Below, in pieces: positions 38,239 to 46,936 of a stretch of 64,000 nucleotides of DNA. Every line of letters starts with the position of its first letter. The stretch's first letter is position 1. The DNA is taken from contig JAPDQB010000034.1 of NCBI GenBank assembly GCA_034506175.1, positions 1-64,000 of the forward strand. Direction: 5' to 3'. The notes beneath the pieces are model-generated. The model was not told the DNA's origin. It saw only the letters and a program-made list of their open reading frames with translations, and searched no databases. Made by a program: the position numbers and the translations under genes. The stretch is from a candidate division KSB1 bacterium (GTDB lineage: Bacteria > Zhuqueibacterota > Zhuqueibacteria > Zhuqueibacterales > Zhuqueibacteraceae).

Positions 38239-38586
38239 AATGAAAAACCTCCAGCTTGAAAAAGCATTCGTTCTTCAGACCGCCGTTTATCGAAAATTCA
38301 ACAAATAGGCGTTCAGAGTTAAAAAATCCAACTTATCAATTTTTCTCAGGAAACAACAAATGGTGTGCCAGCAACCAATGAAAAAGCTGTGATGCGTTTA
38401 TTGTATGTTTATGAAAGGATTATGCTGGAGATTGGCCACTTAAGCAAGATTTGAAGGGGAAGCCTTTTTTACATAAGTCTGTCATGGTGGCAGATACAAA
38501 ATGTAAAAAAATTACGCCTTGCTGAATTAGTGTGTGCACAAAATCAACTTGAATAGTGGAGAAATGATTTTGAAAAAAGGGGCAGA
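38239..38586. other. gene-free gap upstream of dnaK
   Basis: No gene was seen. The dnaK ribosome-binding site lies at about 38245-38255. The dnaK promoter presumably lies within the AT-rich stretch 38300-38560, but no confident -35/-10 pair or CIRCE inverted repeat was found. Confidence 0.4.
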
Positions 38587-38853
38587 TTACGTCACGTCCA
38601 ACTTGTCCACAATCGCCATGATCGTCGCGTCAACCGGTTTGTTTTCCGTGGTCACTGTTTGCCGCGCCGAACTGCCTTGCACGACCAGCACGACTTCGCC
38701 GACGCCGGCGCCGACGGCATCGACGGCGACGAGAAAGCCTTCACGATCTTTGTAATCCAAAGTGACCGGGCGGACGATTTGCAGTTTCAAGCCTTGCAGC
38801 TTTTCGTCTTTGCGAGTCGCCCAAACCGTGCCGATAACGCGCGCCAAGATCAC
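38587..38853 (-). CDS. bacterial microcompartment vertex protein (EutN/CcmL family), second copy
   Basis: An 88-residue BMC-P protein. It shares the ARVIGT(I/V)WATRKDE start with the paralogue at 719-985 and has VAVDAVGAGVGEVVLVVQG and PVDATIMAIVDKLD. It starts with GTG (38851-38853). Its middle differs from the paralogue (VRPVTLDYKDREGFLVAV), so the two probably occupy different shells or different vertices. No other shell or cargo gene adjoins it; neighbours are dnaK and a zinc-ribbon gene. A pentameric vertex protein without a hexamer gene nearby is unusual and implies satellite genes of a locus elsewhere. Confidence 0.9.
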   Translation of the reverse strand: MILARVIGTVWATRKDEKLQGLKLQIVRPVTLDYKDREGFLVAVDAVGAGVGEVVLVVQGSSARQTVTTENKPVDATIMAIVDKLDVT

Positions 38854-39141
38854 GGGATATTTCTCGAATTAAAATCTGATTATTAACGTTAACTTGACTT
38901 CGGATGTCATTCCGACCGAAGGGAGGAATCTTTTTGAAGCAGATTTCTCGCTTCGTGCGAAACGGCAATTTTAAACTCAACCTTGTCGAATTAAATGCCG
39001 AAGCGCCAAAACCAAAATTTTCTGCATGCAAAACTGAGCGGTCGCTGAAGTGTCTAAAATTTTAAATGCACTTGGCTGCGGTGACCGGTCAGTGGCTTGT
39101 TCAGAATGCCTTTTAGCTCGAGCGCCGAGACAGGAAATTAA

Positions 39142-39348
39142 TCAACCGTAAATTTCTTTGGACGTGCACTTGCATGAGCCGACGTAACGCTCGTTGTATT
39201 TATACGAGCCTTTCGGCGTGCGCTCGGAAACCACGAGCTGGACGGTATGAATCGGCTCGCCGCATTTCGGGCATTTGACGGCAAAGGCGTCGGCACCGGC
39301 CGCGGTTTTGGCTACTTTTGCCTGAAAACTGCTGTCTTTTTTTGCCAT
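39142..39348 (-). CDS. small zinc-ribbon protein
   Basis: A 68-residue basic protein. The pairs CPKCGEPI and CKCTSKEIY provide four cysteines for a zinc ribbon. The lysine-rich N-terminus MAKKDSSFQAKVAK may contact nucleic acid. GGAGGAG precedes ATG 39348. It lies 41 bp after the HtrA-like gene and is probably the last gene of the holA-sigma-anti-sigma-HtrA operon. Function unknown. Confidence 0.75.
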   Translation of the reverse strand: MAKKDSSFQAKVAKTAAGADAFAVKCPKCGEPIHTVQLVVSERTPKGSYKYNERYVGSCKCTSKEIYG

Positions 39349-39389
39349 TTAAATAACTCCTCCGGTATGTTATGAATGGGTTCGTTTTA

Positions 39390-40628
39390 TTATTTTTGCT
39401 GCAAACTGCGCAAGTATTTCAATTCTTTTTCCAGCGCGCGAATGCGCTGATGAATCTGAAAATTCTCGATTTTTCTGAGTTCGACTTCCGTCGTTGGTGT
39501 TTTGCCGCTGCGGTTTTCAGCCTCACTGCCGATCTCGTCGCGCACCGGTTGCAGCTCGTTGAGCGCGATCGGCATTTGCTGGCCGATTTGGACATTGAAG
39601 TCATACAAGCTGTCGCCGCGCATGACCTTCAAGGCCTCTTTCGCGCCCGGTTTACAGGCCGCCACCATGGCCGGCAAATTTGTCGACGCATCGACCGGCT
39701 GGTTGGTGAAATGCGTGATCACATCGCCCACTTGAATGCCGGCATACTCTGCCGGGCCGCCTTTGACCAAACTTAAAACGCGCAGAGAGCGACTTTTAGT
39801 ATCGGCCATGACGGTGACACCCAGCCAGCCCCGGCTTTCGTAATAACCCCGGGCGATTTCTCTCAGGCGCGGCAGATAAGAGGCCAGGGGATAAACCAGC
39901 GCCGTGCAGCTAAAATAATTCTCCGGCATCACGTTTTGGGGGCTGAGTCCCATCCGGCCCGAGACGATGCCCACGGCATGGCCCTGCGTGTTAAAAACCG
40001 GCGAGCCGTTGCTGCCGGGATCGACGTTGGCGGAAATTTGTATGACGCCGCTGGCATGAATCGCGCTCATTACCCCGACGGAAACAGCGTGCGGCATGCC
40101 CAAAGCATTGCCGATGACCGTGACCCACGAGCCAGCTTGCGCCGACTCCGTGTTGCCGATCGGCGCCGGAGAGAATTTTTCGCCGGCGATTTTGAGCACG
40201 GCCACACCGCTGGCCGAATCCAGCGCCACAACTTCAGCGCGAAACATTTGGCCGTTGGACAGCGTGGTTTCGATTTGATCGGCGCCCCGAACAACCGATT
40301 CCTTCGTTACGATAAAACCGTCGCTGCTGACGATCAACCCGCTGCCGACTTTGACCTCCGGCGGATTGTTGCCTTTGCCACGAAACAAGCCGAACAAACC
40401 GCCGCCCTCGGATTTTTGCGCCGCCGTCCCCGCCATGATCGTCACCACCGAGGGCTTGGCGGCTTCCACCAGTTGGCGCATATCCCGCTCGAACGCCACC
40501 AGCATATTCTGCGCGCACACGCTGCTCACCTGAGCCCCGAGGAGCGCTCCAAGCAAAATGCCCCCCTTTCGCAATGATTTTTTGGGCCTAGCAGCGAGGA
40601 GATGATAACAGTTCGGCTTCACAAACAT
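39390..40628 (-). CDS. HtrA/DegP-like protein lacking the protease catalytic triad
   Basis: A 412-residue protein with a signal/anchor segment, a trypsin-like HtrA fold, one PDZ domain (about residues 245-340; RGWLGVTVMAD and GPAEYAGIQVGDVITHF) and a C-terminal coiled coil. The protease scaffold is well kept (VGSGLIVSSDGFIVT, VTVIGNALGMPH), but all three catalytic positions are changed. TNNHVV reads TKESVV (His to Ser111), DxxTDLAVL reads DSASGVAVL (Asp to Gly141), and GNSGGP reads GSNGSP (Ser to Asn207). It is therefore likely a non-proteolytic chaperone, sensor or scaffold. It is 5 bp downstream of an anti-sigma gene, where active DegP/MucD-type proteases usually lie. Confidence 0.85.
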   Translation of the reverse strand: MFVKPNCYHLLAARPKKSLRKGGILLGALLGAQVSSVCAQNMLVAFERDMRQLVEAAKPSVVTIMAGTAAQKSEGGGLFGLFRGKGNNPPEVKVGSGLIVSSDGFIVTKESVVRGADQIETTLSNGQMFRAEVVALDSASGVAVLKIAGEKFSPAPIGNTESAQAGSWVTVIGNALGMPHAVSVGVMSAIHASGVIQISANVDPGSNGSPVFNTQGHAVGIVSGRMGLSPQNVMPENYFSCTALVYPLASYLPRLREIARGYYESRGWLGVTVMADTKSRSLRVLSLVKGGPAEYAGIQVGDVITHFTNQPVDASTNLPAMVAACKPGAKEALKVMRGDSLYDFNVQIGQQMPIALNELQPVRDEIGSEAENRSGKTPTTEVELRKIENFQIHQRIRALEKELKYLRSLQQK

Positions 40629-40633
40629 ATCCG

Positions 40634-41236
40634 TTAGAAGGTGATCGGCTGATGTGAAACCGGGGTAACTGCTGGCCGCGGCGCAGATCCGGCTCGCGAT
40701 GAATCGGTTGACGTGGGCGAGACCCGCTCCGGACTTTTACGCGGTGCGCCGAAATTCGGCCACAACTGCGGCGTAACTTGATCCAGGGTGTAGAGAATTT
40801 TTGCGGGAGAAACCGAAGGAAGAACACTGTTGGGAGCGAGCTGCATTTGAGAGACGGCGATGGTGGACGACGCAGACGGGAGGGCGCGGGCCGACTGGCG
40901 CTGCCAAAAATAAAACACACAACTCATGACAACGACAGCCGCCGCCGAATAAGCAGCCAGCCGGCGTGGCGCCAGGTAGCGCAGATTCCATATCGGCGCG
41001 AACCTGGCCCGGCGATCCAACTTGATACGTGTGCGCAGGATGGTTTCGAAATCCGGCGAGGCTTGAATCATGGATAGGCGGCGAAAATTACGGCGCAGGC
41101 TAACGACCCCCTCCGCGGCAGAGCGGCATTCTGAACAATGTTGCAGGTGAACCTCAAGCTCACGTTTCTCGGCAGACGCCAGCGTATTCTCGGCGTAATC
41201 CGAGAGAAGCTCCGTGAACCTCTCGCAATTTTTCAT
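40634..41236 (-). CDS. zinc-finger anti-sigma factor
   Basis: A 200-residue membrane protein. An N-terminal anti-sigma zinc-finger domain carries HLQHCSEC (H-x3-C-x2-C, residues 32-39). A single transmembrane segment lies at about residues 92-110 (AAYSAAAVVVMSCVFYFW). The periplasmic tail is Pro/Ser/Ala-rich. It should hold the ECF sigma factor encoded 73 bp upstream until an envelope signal releases it. ATG 41236 with AAAGG upstream is preferred to a TTG 6 bp earlier. The next gene is the HtrA-like protein, fitting an envelope-stress operon. Confidence 0.88.
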   Translation of the reverse strand: MKNCERFTELLSDYAENTLASAEKRELEVHLQHCSECRSAAEGVVSLRRNFRRLSMIQASPDFETILRTRIKLDRRARFAPIWNLRYLAPRRLAAYSAAAVVVMSCVFYFWQRQSARALPSASSTIAVSQMQLAPNSVLPSVSPAKILYTLDQVTPQLWPNFGAPRKSPERVSPTSTDSSRAGSAPRPAVTPVSHQPITF

Positions 41237-41309
41237 ACTCAACCTTTAGCGTAACAAGTTTAAAGAGTTTAACTCCTCTTGGAAAATTGTAAAAAACCGG
41301 CGGACGTTG

Positions 41310-41909
41310 TCACTTATTCTTGTCAAGCAAATGTTTGAGACGGCCCTGCAAGCGCAATCGCGCGCGGTTGACTCGCGACTTTACCGTCCCTATCGGAACC
41401 CGAATAATCTTACTGATCTCCTCGTACGAAAGTTCCTGAATATCCCGCAAAATAATAACTTCCCGGAACTTTGGCGACAGCTTGCTGATTTCGCGCTGAA
41501 TGATCTCTTCGCTCAAAACCGTGTTGGTGTGCCGCTCCGGGCTGAGAATTTCGTCGGAAATTTCATATTCCTTGTCTTCGACGCCGAGGTTCGAAAGCGA
41601 AAAAATCCGGCGGCGGTTGCGGCGGCGCAGTTCGGTGCGCGCCAGGTTGCCCGCAATGGTGTAAACCCACGTTGAAAATTTCGCCACGCGCTGATAGGCG
41701 TGGCGCTTGCGATAAACCCGCAGAAAGGTTTCCTGCACGACGTCCTCGGCCTCTTCCTGATTGCCGAGAAAACGATAGACAAAGTTCAGCAACTGGTCCT
41801 TGTAGCGCTTGACGATCAATTCATACGCGTAGAGGTCGCCGCGTTGGAATTTTTCGATCAGATCTTCGTCACTGATTTTGTGGTCAAATGTTTGCAGAGG
41901 CTCCGCCAT
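41310..41909 (-). CDS. ECF-type RNA polymerase sigma factor (SigE/RpoE-like)
   Basis: A 199-residue sigma-70 family protein of the extracytoplasmic-function group. Region 2 spans AYELIVKRYKDQLLNFVYRF to VQETFLRVYRKRHAYQ and KFSTWVYTIAGNLARTELRR. Region 4 ends ELSYEEISKIIRVPIGTVKS with SRVNRARLRLQGRL. It starts at ATG 41909, 26 bp inside the end of holA, so the two are coupled. It probably directs the envelope-stress regulon and its own operon, under the anti-sigma protein encoded downstream. Confidence 0.93.
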   Translation of the reverse strand: MAEPLQTFDHKISDEDLIEKFQRGDLYAYELIVKRYKDQLLNFVYRFLGNQEEAEDVVQETFLRVYRKRHAYQRVAKFSTWVYTIAGNLARTELRRRNRRRIFSLSNLGVEDKEYEISDEILSPERHTNTVLSEEIIQREISKLSPKFREVIILRDIQELSYEEISKIIRVPIGTVKSRVNRARLRLQGRLKHLLDKNK

Positions 41910-42942
41910 TCATCTTTCTTCCTTCCCAGGAAGGTAAATATTGTGGCGAAAAACAACGCACAATCGCGATCAACATCAAGCGCATCAGCAGGTTTTCGCC
42001 GAGGCCCCGGGTCTTGAGCAGATAATCCGTCTGCAGCAAAACCTCGAGCGCATTGCACACTTCCGCCGGCGCGTAATTTTGCGCGGCCCGCTGCAAACGC
42101 TCGGCGAAAAAGGCGTGAACGCCGGCCTTCTCGGCGAGCTGGGCTTGATCGCGCCCCGTCTTGTGGGGCAGGCCATGCGCCAAATGCAGATGCCCGAAAT
42201 ATCGCGCCAGGCTGTTGATGATCACGCCGGCGCTGGTGTTGGGCGATAAGCTTTCATATATCCGCAACGCCGCCGCCAGATTCTTCGCGCCCACCGCATC
42301 TTGCAGGGAGAAAATCGAATGCTCTTTGCGAAACCCGGCCACCTGCTGCACGTCTGCTTCGGTAATTTCCGTGCGCTCGCCGAGATAGAGCCGAATCTTC
42401 TCGATCTCGCTGCGCAGCACCGAGGTGGAGGCGCCGACTTCGCTGGCGAGCCATTGCGCCGCTGGCGCGCTGATGCTGATGTTCAAGCGCCGCACGTATT
42501 TCTGAATCCACGGCACAATTTGATTTTCGTAAAGCGGCTTGCATTCGATATGGGCGCTCGCCTTGCGCAGCGCTTCGATGCCCTTCTTGCGTGATTCCTT
42601 CTCCCGCATTGAGATGATCAAATACGTCGTGGGGCTGGGATTGGCGGCATATTTCGCCAGCGCTTCCAGATCGCCCGGCGGCATTTTTTGCACGTCGCGC
42701 AAAACGATGACGCGATGCGACGCCATCATGGGAAAACTGGTGGCACGGTCGATCACGCGCCTCGCGTTGACTTCACCGCCATAGAACACGTCAAAATTGA
42801 AATCCCGCATCCCTGGCGTCACCAACTTTTGGCATAAAAGCTCGCTACCTTCGTCGATGAAGCCGGTTTCTTCGCCGGCAAAAAAGTAAACCGGCCGCCA
42901 GCGGCCATTTTGCACCTCGTTCAAAAATTCGTCGTATTTCAT
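41884..42942 (-). CDS. holA: DNA polymerase III subunit delta
   Basis: A 352-residue clamp-loader subunit. The N-terminal domain begins RPVYFFAGEETGFIDEGSEL and includes VIVLRDVQKMPPGDLEAL. The middle has ISAPAAQWLASEVGASTSVL and VLRSEIEKIRLYLGE, and the C-terminal collar domain has LGENLLMRLMLIAIVRCF. Delta opens the sliding clamp during replication and binds DnaX. It heads a minus-strand operon with an ECF sigma factor, and is divergent from the M16 peptidase gene across 235 bp. Confidence 0.92.
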   Translation of the reverse strand: MKYDEFLNEVQNGRWRPVYFFAGEETGFIDEGSELLCQKLVTPGMRDFNFDVFYGGEVNARRVIDRATSFPMMASHRVIVLRDVQKMPPGDLEALAKYAANPSPTTYLIISMREKESRKKGIEALRKASAHIECKPLYENQIVPWIQKYVRRLNISISAPAAQWLASEVGASTSVLRSEIEKIRLYLGERTEITEADVQQVAGFRKEHSIFSLQDAVGAKNLAAALRIYESLSPNTSAGVIINSLARYFGHLHLAHGLPHKTGRDQAQLAEKAGVHAFFAERLQRAAQNYAPAEVCNALEVLLQTDYLLKTRGLGENLLMRLMLIAIVRCFSPQYLPSWEGRKMNGGASANI

Positions 42943-43177
42943 GAAGTCTGCGAGAGATCGTCACGCGCTTGAGAAAATTTGGCAACACAAAACATTTCAA
43001 TATAGGAGGTTTTTGCTTCGTTTGCAAGTTTTTTCCGTTGCATTTAAAAGATCTAAACATTAAATTTGAAGCAACAATTTATTTATGCGACTCGCCGTCT
43101 CTTAAAGCAGGCGCCCCGCAAGGCGAGGCACAAAATCTTTCCAATTCCTTTTCAAAACTAACCAGGAGAGGTGTGTT

Positions 43178-46009
43178 ATGCGATGTACCAAAATCTTTGC
43201 CGTCTGGCTTGCCGCCGCATTGGTTTTTGCCGGCTTGTACGCGGGTGAAAAGCCCGCGCTGAAAATCGAGTACGAAAAGTACAAGCTCAAAAACGGCCTG
43301 GAGGTGATTCTGCACGCGGACAAATCCGATCCCATCGTCGCGGTCGCCATTTTTTACCACGTCGGCTCCAATCGCGAGGAAAAAGGCCGCACCGGATTTG
43401 CGCATTTGTTCGAGCACATGCTGTTCCAGGAATCCCAGCACGTGGGCCAGGATCAATTCTTCAAAAAAATTCAGGGCGTCGGCGGCACGCTCAACGGGTT
43501 TACCACCCACGATTTCACCGGCTATTTCGAGATCGTCCCCAAAAACAATCTCGAAATGTGCCTGTGGTTGGAGTCGGATCGCATGGGTTATCTGCTGCCG
43601 ACGGTGACGCCAGCGGCGTTTGCCAATCAGCAGGACGTGGTGCAAAACGAGAAGCGCCAACGCGTTGACAACGTGCCGTACGGCCACACCAACTACGTCA
43701 TCCACAAGCTGCTCTTTCCCGAGGATCATCCCTACAACTGGCAGGTCATCGGCTCGTTTGAGGATCTCAAAAACGCCACGGTTGAAGACGTGCGCCAGTT
43801 CTTCAAAAAATGGTACGGTCCGAACAACGCGACGCTGGTCGTGGCGGGCGATTTTGACAGGGCGCAGACGCAGCAGTGGATCGAAAAATATTTCGGCGAG
43901 CTGAAATCGCCGGCGCCGGTCGCTGATCCCAAGCCCATGCCGGTGAGCTTGGACAAGACCAAGCGCGCGTTTCACGAAGACAATTTTGCCCGCTCGCCGG
44001 AATTGACCATGACCTTCCCGACAGTGCAGCAGTACCACAAAGATTCCTACGCCTTGTCGCTGCTGGCGGAATTGCTTTCCGATGGCAAGAAAGCGCCACT
44101 CTACAAAGTCATCGTTGAAGAAAAGAAGCTGGCGCCTTCGGTTTCGGCATTTCAGCGGAGCATGGAAATCGCCGGTTATTTTCAATGCCGAATCCGCACT
44201 TTTCCGGATAAAAATTTGACCGAGGCGGAAAAGGCGGTTCACGAGGCTTTCGCGCGATTCGAGAAAGACGGCTTCACCGATCAAGATCTGGCGCGCATCA
44301 AAGCCAAAACCGAAACCAATTTTTACAACGGCATCGCCAGCATCTTGAACAAAGCCTTCCAGCTTGCCACCTATAACGAGCTGGCCGGGTCGCCGGATTT
44401 TCTCACACAGGATATTCAAAACTCGCTGGCCGTGACCAGGGAAGATATTTGGCGCGTCTATAATCAATATCTCAAAAACCAGCCGTATGCTTTGACTAGC
44501 TTCGTGCCGAAGGGCAAAGTCGATCTGGTGGCGGAAAATTCCGAGCGTTTTCCGGTGGTGGAAGAGGTGATTGAAAAAGCCGGAGTCGCCAAGGCTGCTG
44601 AGGGCGAAACCAAAGCCACCATGGTGGAAAAGCTGCCGTCGAGCTTCGATCGTTCGGTCGAGCCGCCGAAAGGCCCGGCGCCGACGATCACGCTGCCGAA
44701 AATCTGGACCCATACGTTCAAAAACGGTTTGCGCCTTTACGGCATCGAGCACAACGAGCTGCCGCTGGTTGAATTTTCGCTCACACTCAAAGGCGGCATG
44801 CTGTTGGATGATCCCAACAAAGTCGGCGTGGCGAATTTGATGACCGACATCATGATGGAGGGCACGAAAAACAAAACGCCGTTGGAGCTCGAGGAAGCGA
44901 TCAAAGATCAGGGCGCCAACATCAGAATGTATACCACAGACGAGACCATCGTCATTCAGGCGAATACGCTCGCCTCGAAGCTCGACAAAACTTACGCGCT
45001 TTTTGAGGAAATTCTTCTGGAGCCGCGCTGGGATGAAAGGGAATTTGCCAGAATCAAACAGGAAACGATCGAGACCATCAATCGCCGGAGCGTCGATCCG
45101 GCTTTTCTGGCACAAAATATTCATCGCAAGCTGATCTACGGGGCCGGGCATATTCTTTCCAACTCAACGTTAGGTACGCCGGGGGTGGTCGAGAAAATCA
45201 CCATCGACGATTTGAAAACTTTTTATGAGCGCAATTATTCGCCCTCGGTTTCTCATATTGCCGTTGTCGGCAATATTTCAAAAGACCGGGCCATCAAGCT
45301 CTTTGCTTCGTTGGAGCAAAAATGGCCTGCAAAAGCGGTGAAATTTGCCGAGTATCCGGCGCCGCCGCCGGTTGAACAATCGCGCTTGTACTTCGTGGAC
45401 GTGCCTGGCGCGAAACAATCGCAAATTCAAATCGGTTATCTGGCGTTGCCCTACACCCATCCCGACTACTACGCAGCAACGGTGATGAACTACAAATTGG
45501 GCGGCAGTTTCAACGGCGTTTTGAATCTTATTCTGCGCGAGCAAAAGGGCTATACCTACGGCGCGCGCTCGACTTTTATCGGTACGAATTATCCGGGCCC
45601 GTTTGTCGCCTCGGCCGGTGTGCGCTCAAACGCGACGTTGGAATCCGTGCAAATTTTCAAAGACGAGATGGCGAAATATCGCGAGGGCATTTCCGAGGAA
45701 GATTTCGCGTTCACGAAAAGCGCCCTGACCAACTCCAACGCGCTGCGCTTTGAAACGCTGGGTGCGCTGCGCGGCATGCTCGACCAGATTGCGCTTTACA
45801 ATCTGCCTTTTGATTACATCAAGCAGCAGGAGAAAGTCGTTGCGGAGATGACCCGCGAACGGCACAAGGCGCTGGCGCAGCAGTATATTGATCCCGGCAA
45901 GATGATTTATCTCGTGGTCGGCGACGCGGCGACGCAACTCGAAGGCCTGAAACAGTTGGGCTTGGGTGAGCCGATTTTGCTGGATAAAGATGGAAATCCC
46001 ATCAATTAA
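43178..46009 (+). CDS. M16-family zinc peptidase (double-domain, insulinase/pitrilysin-like)
   Basis: A 943-residue secreted peptidase with a signal peptide (FAVWLAAALVFAGLYAG). The first M16 half carries the inverted zinc motif HLFEH (residues 76-80) with a downstream glutamate in the QNEKRQRVDN region. The second half (from about residue 505, KIWTHTFKNGLRLYGIEHNE) has the same fold without HxxEH and ends with RSTFIGTNYPGPFVASAGVR, so it is the usual inactive partner. It degrades peptides in a closed chamber, most likely in the periplasm. AGGAGAGG precedes the ATG. A terminator hairpin follows at 46031. Confidence 0.95.
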   Translation: MRCTKIFAVWLAAALVFAGLYAGEKPALKIEYEKYKLKNGLEVILHADKSDPIVAVAIFYHVGSNREEKGRTGFAHLFEHMLFQESQHVGQDQFFKKIQGVGGTLNGFTTHDFTGYFEIVPKNNLEMCLWLESDRMGYLLPTVTPAAFANQQDVVQNEKRQRVDNVPYGHTNYVIHKLLFPEDHPYNWQVIGSFEDLKNATVEDVRQFFKKWYGPNNATLVVAGDFDRAQTQQWIEKYFGELKSPAPVADPKPMPVSLDKTKRAFHEDNFARSPELTMTFPTVQQYHKDSYALSLLAELLSDGKKAPLYKVIVEEKKLAPSVSAFQRSMEIAGYFQCRIRTFPDKNLTEAEKAVHEAFARFEKDGFTDQDLARIKAKTETNFYNGIASILNKAFQLATYNELAGSPDFLTQDIQNSLAVTREDIWRVYNQYLKNQPYALTSFVPKGKVDLVAENSERFPVVEEVIEKAGVAKAAEGETKATMVEKLPSSFDRSVEPPKGPAPTITLPKIWTHTFKNGLRLYGIEHNELPLVEFSLTLKGGMLLDDPNKVGVANLMTDIMMEGTKNKTPLELEEAIKDQGANIRMYTTDETIVIQANTLASKLDKTYALFEEILLEPRWDEREFARIKQETIETINRRSVDPAFLAQNIHRKLIYGAGHILSNSTLGTPGVVEKITIDDLKTFYERNYSPSVSHIAVVGNISKDRAIKLFASLEQKWPAKAVKFAEYPAPPPVEQSRLYFVDVPGAKQSQIQIGYLALPYTHPDYYAATVMNYKLGGSFNGVLNLILREQKGYTYGARSTFIGTNYPGPFVASAGVRSNATLESVQIFKDEMAKYREGISEEDFAFTKSALTNSNALRFETLGALRGMLDQIALYNLPFDYIKQQEKVVAEMTRERHKALAQQYIDPGKMIYLVVGDAATQLEGLKQLGLGEPILLDKDGNPIN

Positions 46010-46030
46010 ATTCTGATTTGTATTTACCGG

Positions 46031-46071
46031 AGTCGGGCTTTTGCGCAGACGAAAGCCCGACTTCTTTTTTT
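46031..46071 (+). terminator. Rho-independent terminator/attenuator before CpxP-like gene
   Basis: The 11-bp stem AGTCGGGCTTT/AAAGCCCGACT is followed by TCTTTTTTT. The T-run ends 2 bp before the AGGAGAG ribosome-binding site of the next gene, so it ends M16 peptidase transcription and may also attenuate the following gene. Confidence 0.85.
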
Positions 46072-46082
46072 AGGAGAGTTTC

Positions 46083-46409
46083 ATGCGCCAAGCCATCCAA
46101 ATGTTTGCCGTCTTCTCAATCTTTCCTCTGCTTGCCTTCACCCAACCTCAATCATCTCCTACGCCGGACAAGAACAACGCCAGAGAAAAGCAACTCGACA
46201 GTTTGTATGCGACGCAGAAAATCGACACCGCTCAACTACGCGCTGTTGTCGGCGACATCGCCAGGCTGCAAGGCGAGCTGCGCTTCACGCATCTCAACGC
46301 GCATTTGGAGATGAAGAAAATTCTCTCGCGGCAGCAGGTGGCGAAGTATGACGAGTTGCGGGGATATGGGAAGGGTAAACAGGGAGAACATCCGCTTGAC
46401 AAACACTAA
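46083..46409 (+). CDS. CpxP/Spy-like periplasmic protein (short)
   Basis: A 108-residue secreted protein with a signal peptide (FAVFSIFPLLAFTQ) and a helical body. The segment LRFTHLNAHLEMKKILSRQQ and VAKYDELRGYG matches the end of the LTxxQ/heavy-metal-sensor family, in which the LSxxQ motif ends the hairpin. The family is usually 140-170 residues, and the first LTxxQ repeat is not evident, so this is a short version. A role in envelope protein holding or metal sensing is inference. AGGAGAG precedes ATG 46083. Confidence 0.65.
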   Translation: MRQAIQMFAVFSIFPLLAFTQPQSSPTPDKNNAREKQLDSLYATQKIDTAQLRAVVGDIARLQGELRFTHLNAHLEMKKILSRQQVAKYDELRGYGKGKQGEHPLDKH

Positions 46410-46486
46410 AATAAAACTTACAAAATAAGGCTTGCAAAATTTCTTAAATTTTTGTATTCGTTCATATCAATCGAGGAGGGTGTTTG

Positions 46487-46936
46487 ATGGCTGACATAGA
46501 ACTCACACAAACAGAAGCAGATGCACTTATTGCAATGTCCAAAGTCAAGTTGAACGATGACGCATGGGAATATCCAGGTTTGGGAGGAGAAATCTCCGTG
46601 CCACTGACTTCCTCCGACAAGCGCGAGCAATTCATACTTGACGTGAGCCGAGGGCGGATTGACATGCTTAAAGGCACATATCAGAACCGTGCACGACAAG
46701 TGGTCGTGCTTGTAAGACTGGATTTCGGCGGGTCGCCACATCGCAACCCGGATGGTGAAGAGGTTGGCTGCCCACATCTTCACATTTATCGCGAAGGTTT
46801 TGGAGACAAGTGGGCTGCGCCGATTCCGATAGACAGATTTCCCAACATTACTGATTTGTGGCAAACACTTCATGATTTCATGAAGTACTGCAATATTATC
46901 GAGCCACCCCATATTCAGAGAGGGCTCTTCACATGA
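46487..46936 (+). CDS. DUF6978-like protein, first gene of overlapping pair
   Basis: A 149-residue soluble protein: ELTQTEADALIAMSKVKLN, then GGEISVPLTSSDKREQFIL, then RIDMLKGTYQNRARQVVVLV, VRLDFGGSPHRNPDGEEV and a CPHLHIYREGFGDKWA block. This order resembles proteins catalogued as DUF6978 and often found next to DUF1828 proteins. The GGAGGG ribosome-binding site sets ATG 46487. Its stop overlaps the next start by 4 bp (ATGA, 46933-46936). The pair is AT-richer than its neighbours. A toxin-antitoxin or phage-defence role is plausible but unproven. Confidence 0.65.
   Translation: MADIELTQTEADALIAMSKVKLNDDAWEYPGLGGEISVPLTSSDKREQFILDVSRGRIDMLKGTYQNRARQVVVLVRLDFGGSPHRNPDGEEVGCPHLHIYREGFGDKWAAPIPIDRFPNITDLWQTLHDFMKYCNIIEPPHIQRGLFT

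Noticed and set aside
38239..38586. CIRCE operator upstream of dnaK
   Set aside because: No TTAGCACTC-N9-GAGTGCTAA inverted repeat or close variant was found.
43079..45151. 690-codon open frame antisense to the M16 peptidase
   Set aside because: It is the complement of a strongly supported gene with signal peptide and HxxEH motif; the antisense translation shows no family features.
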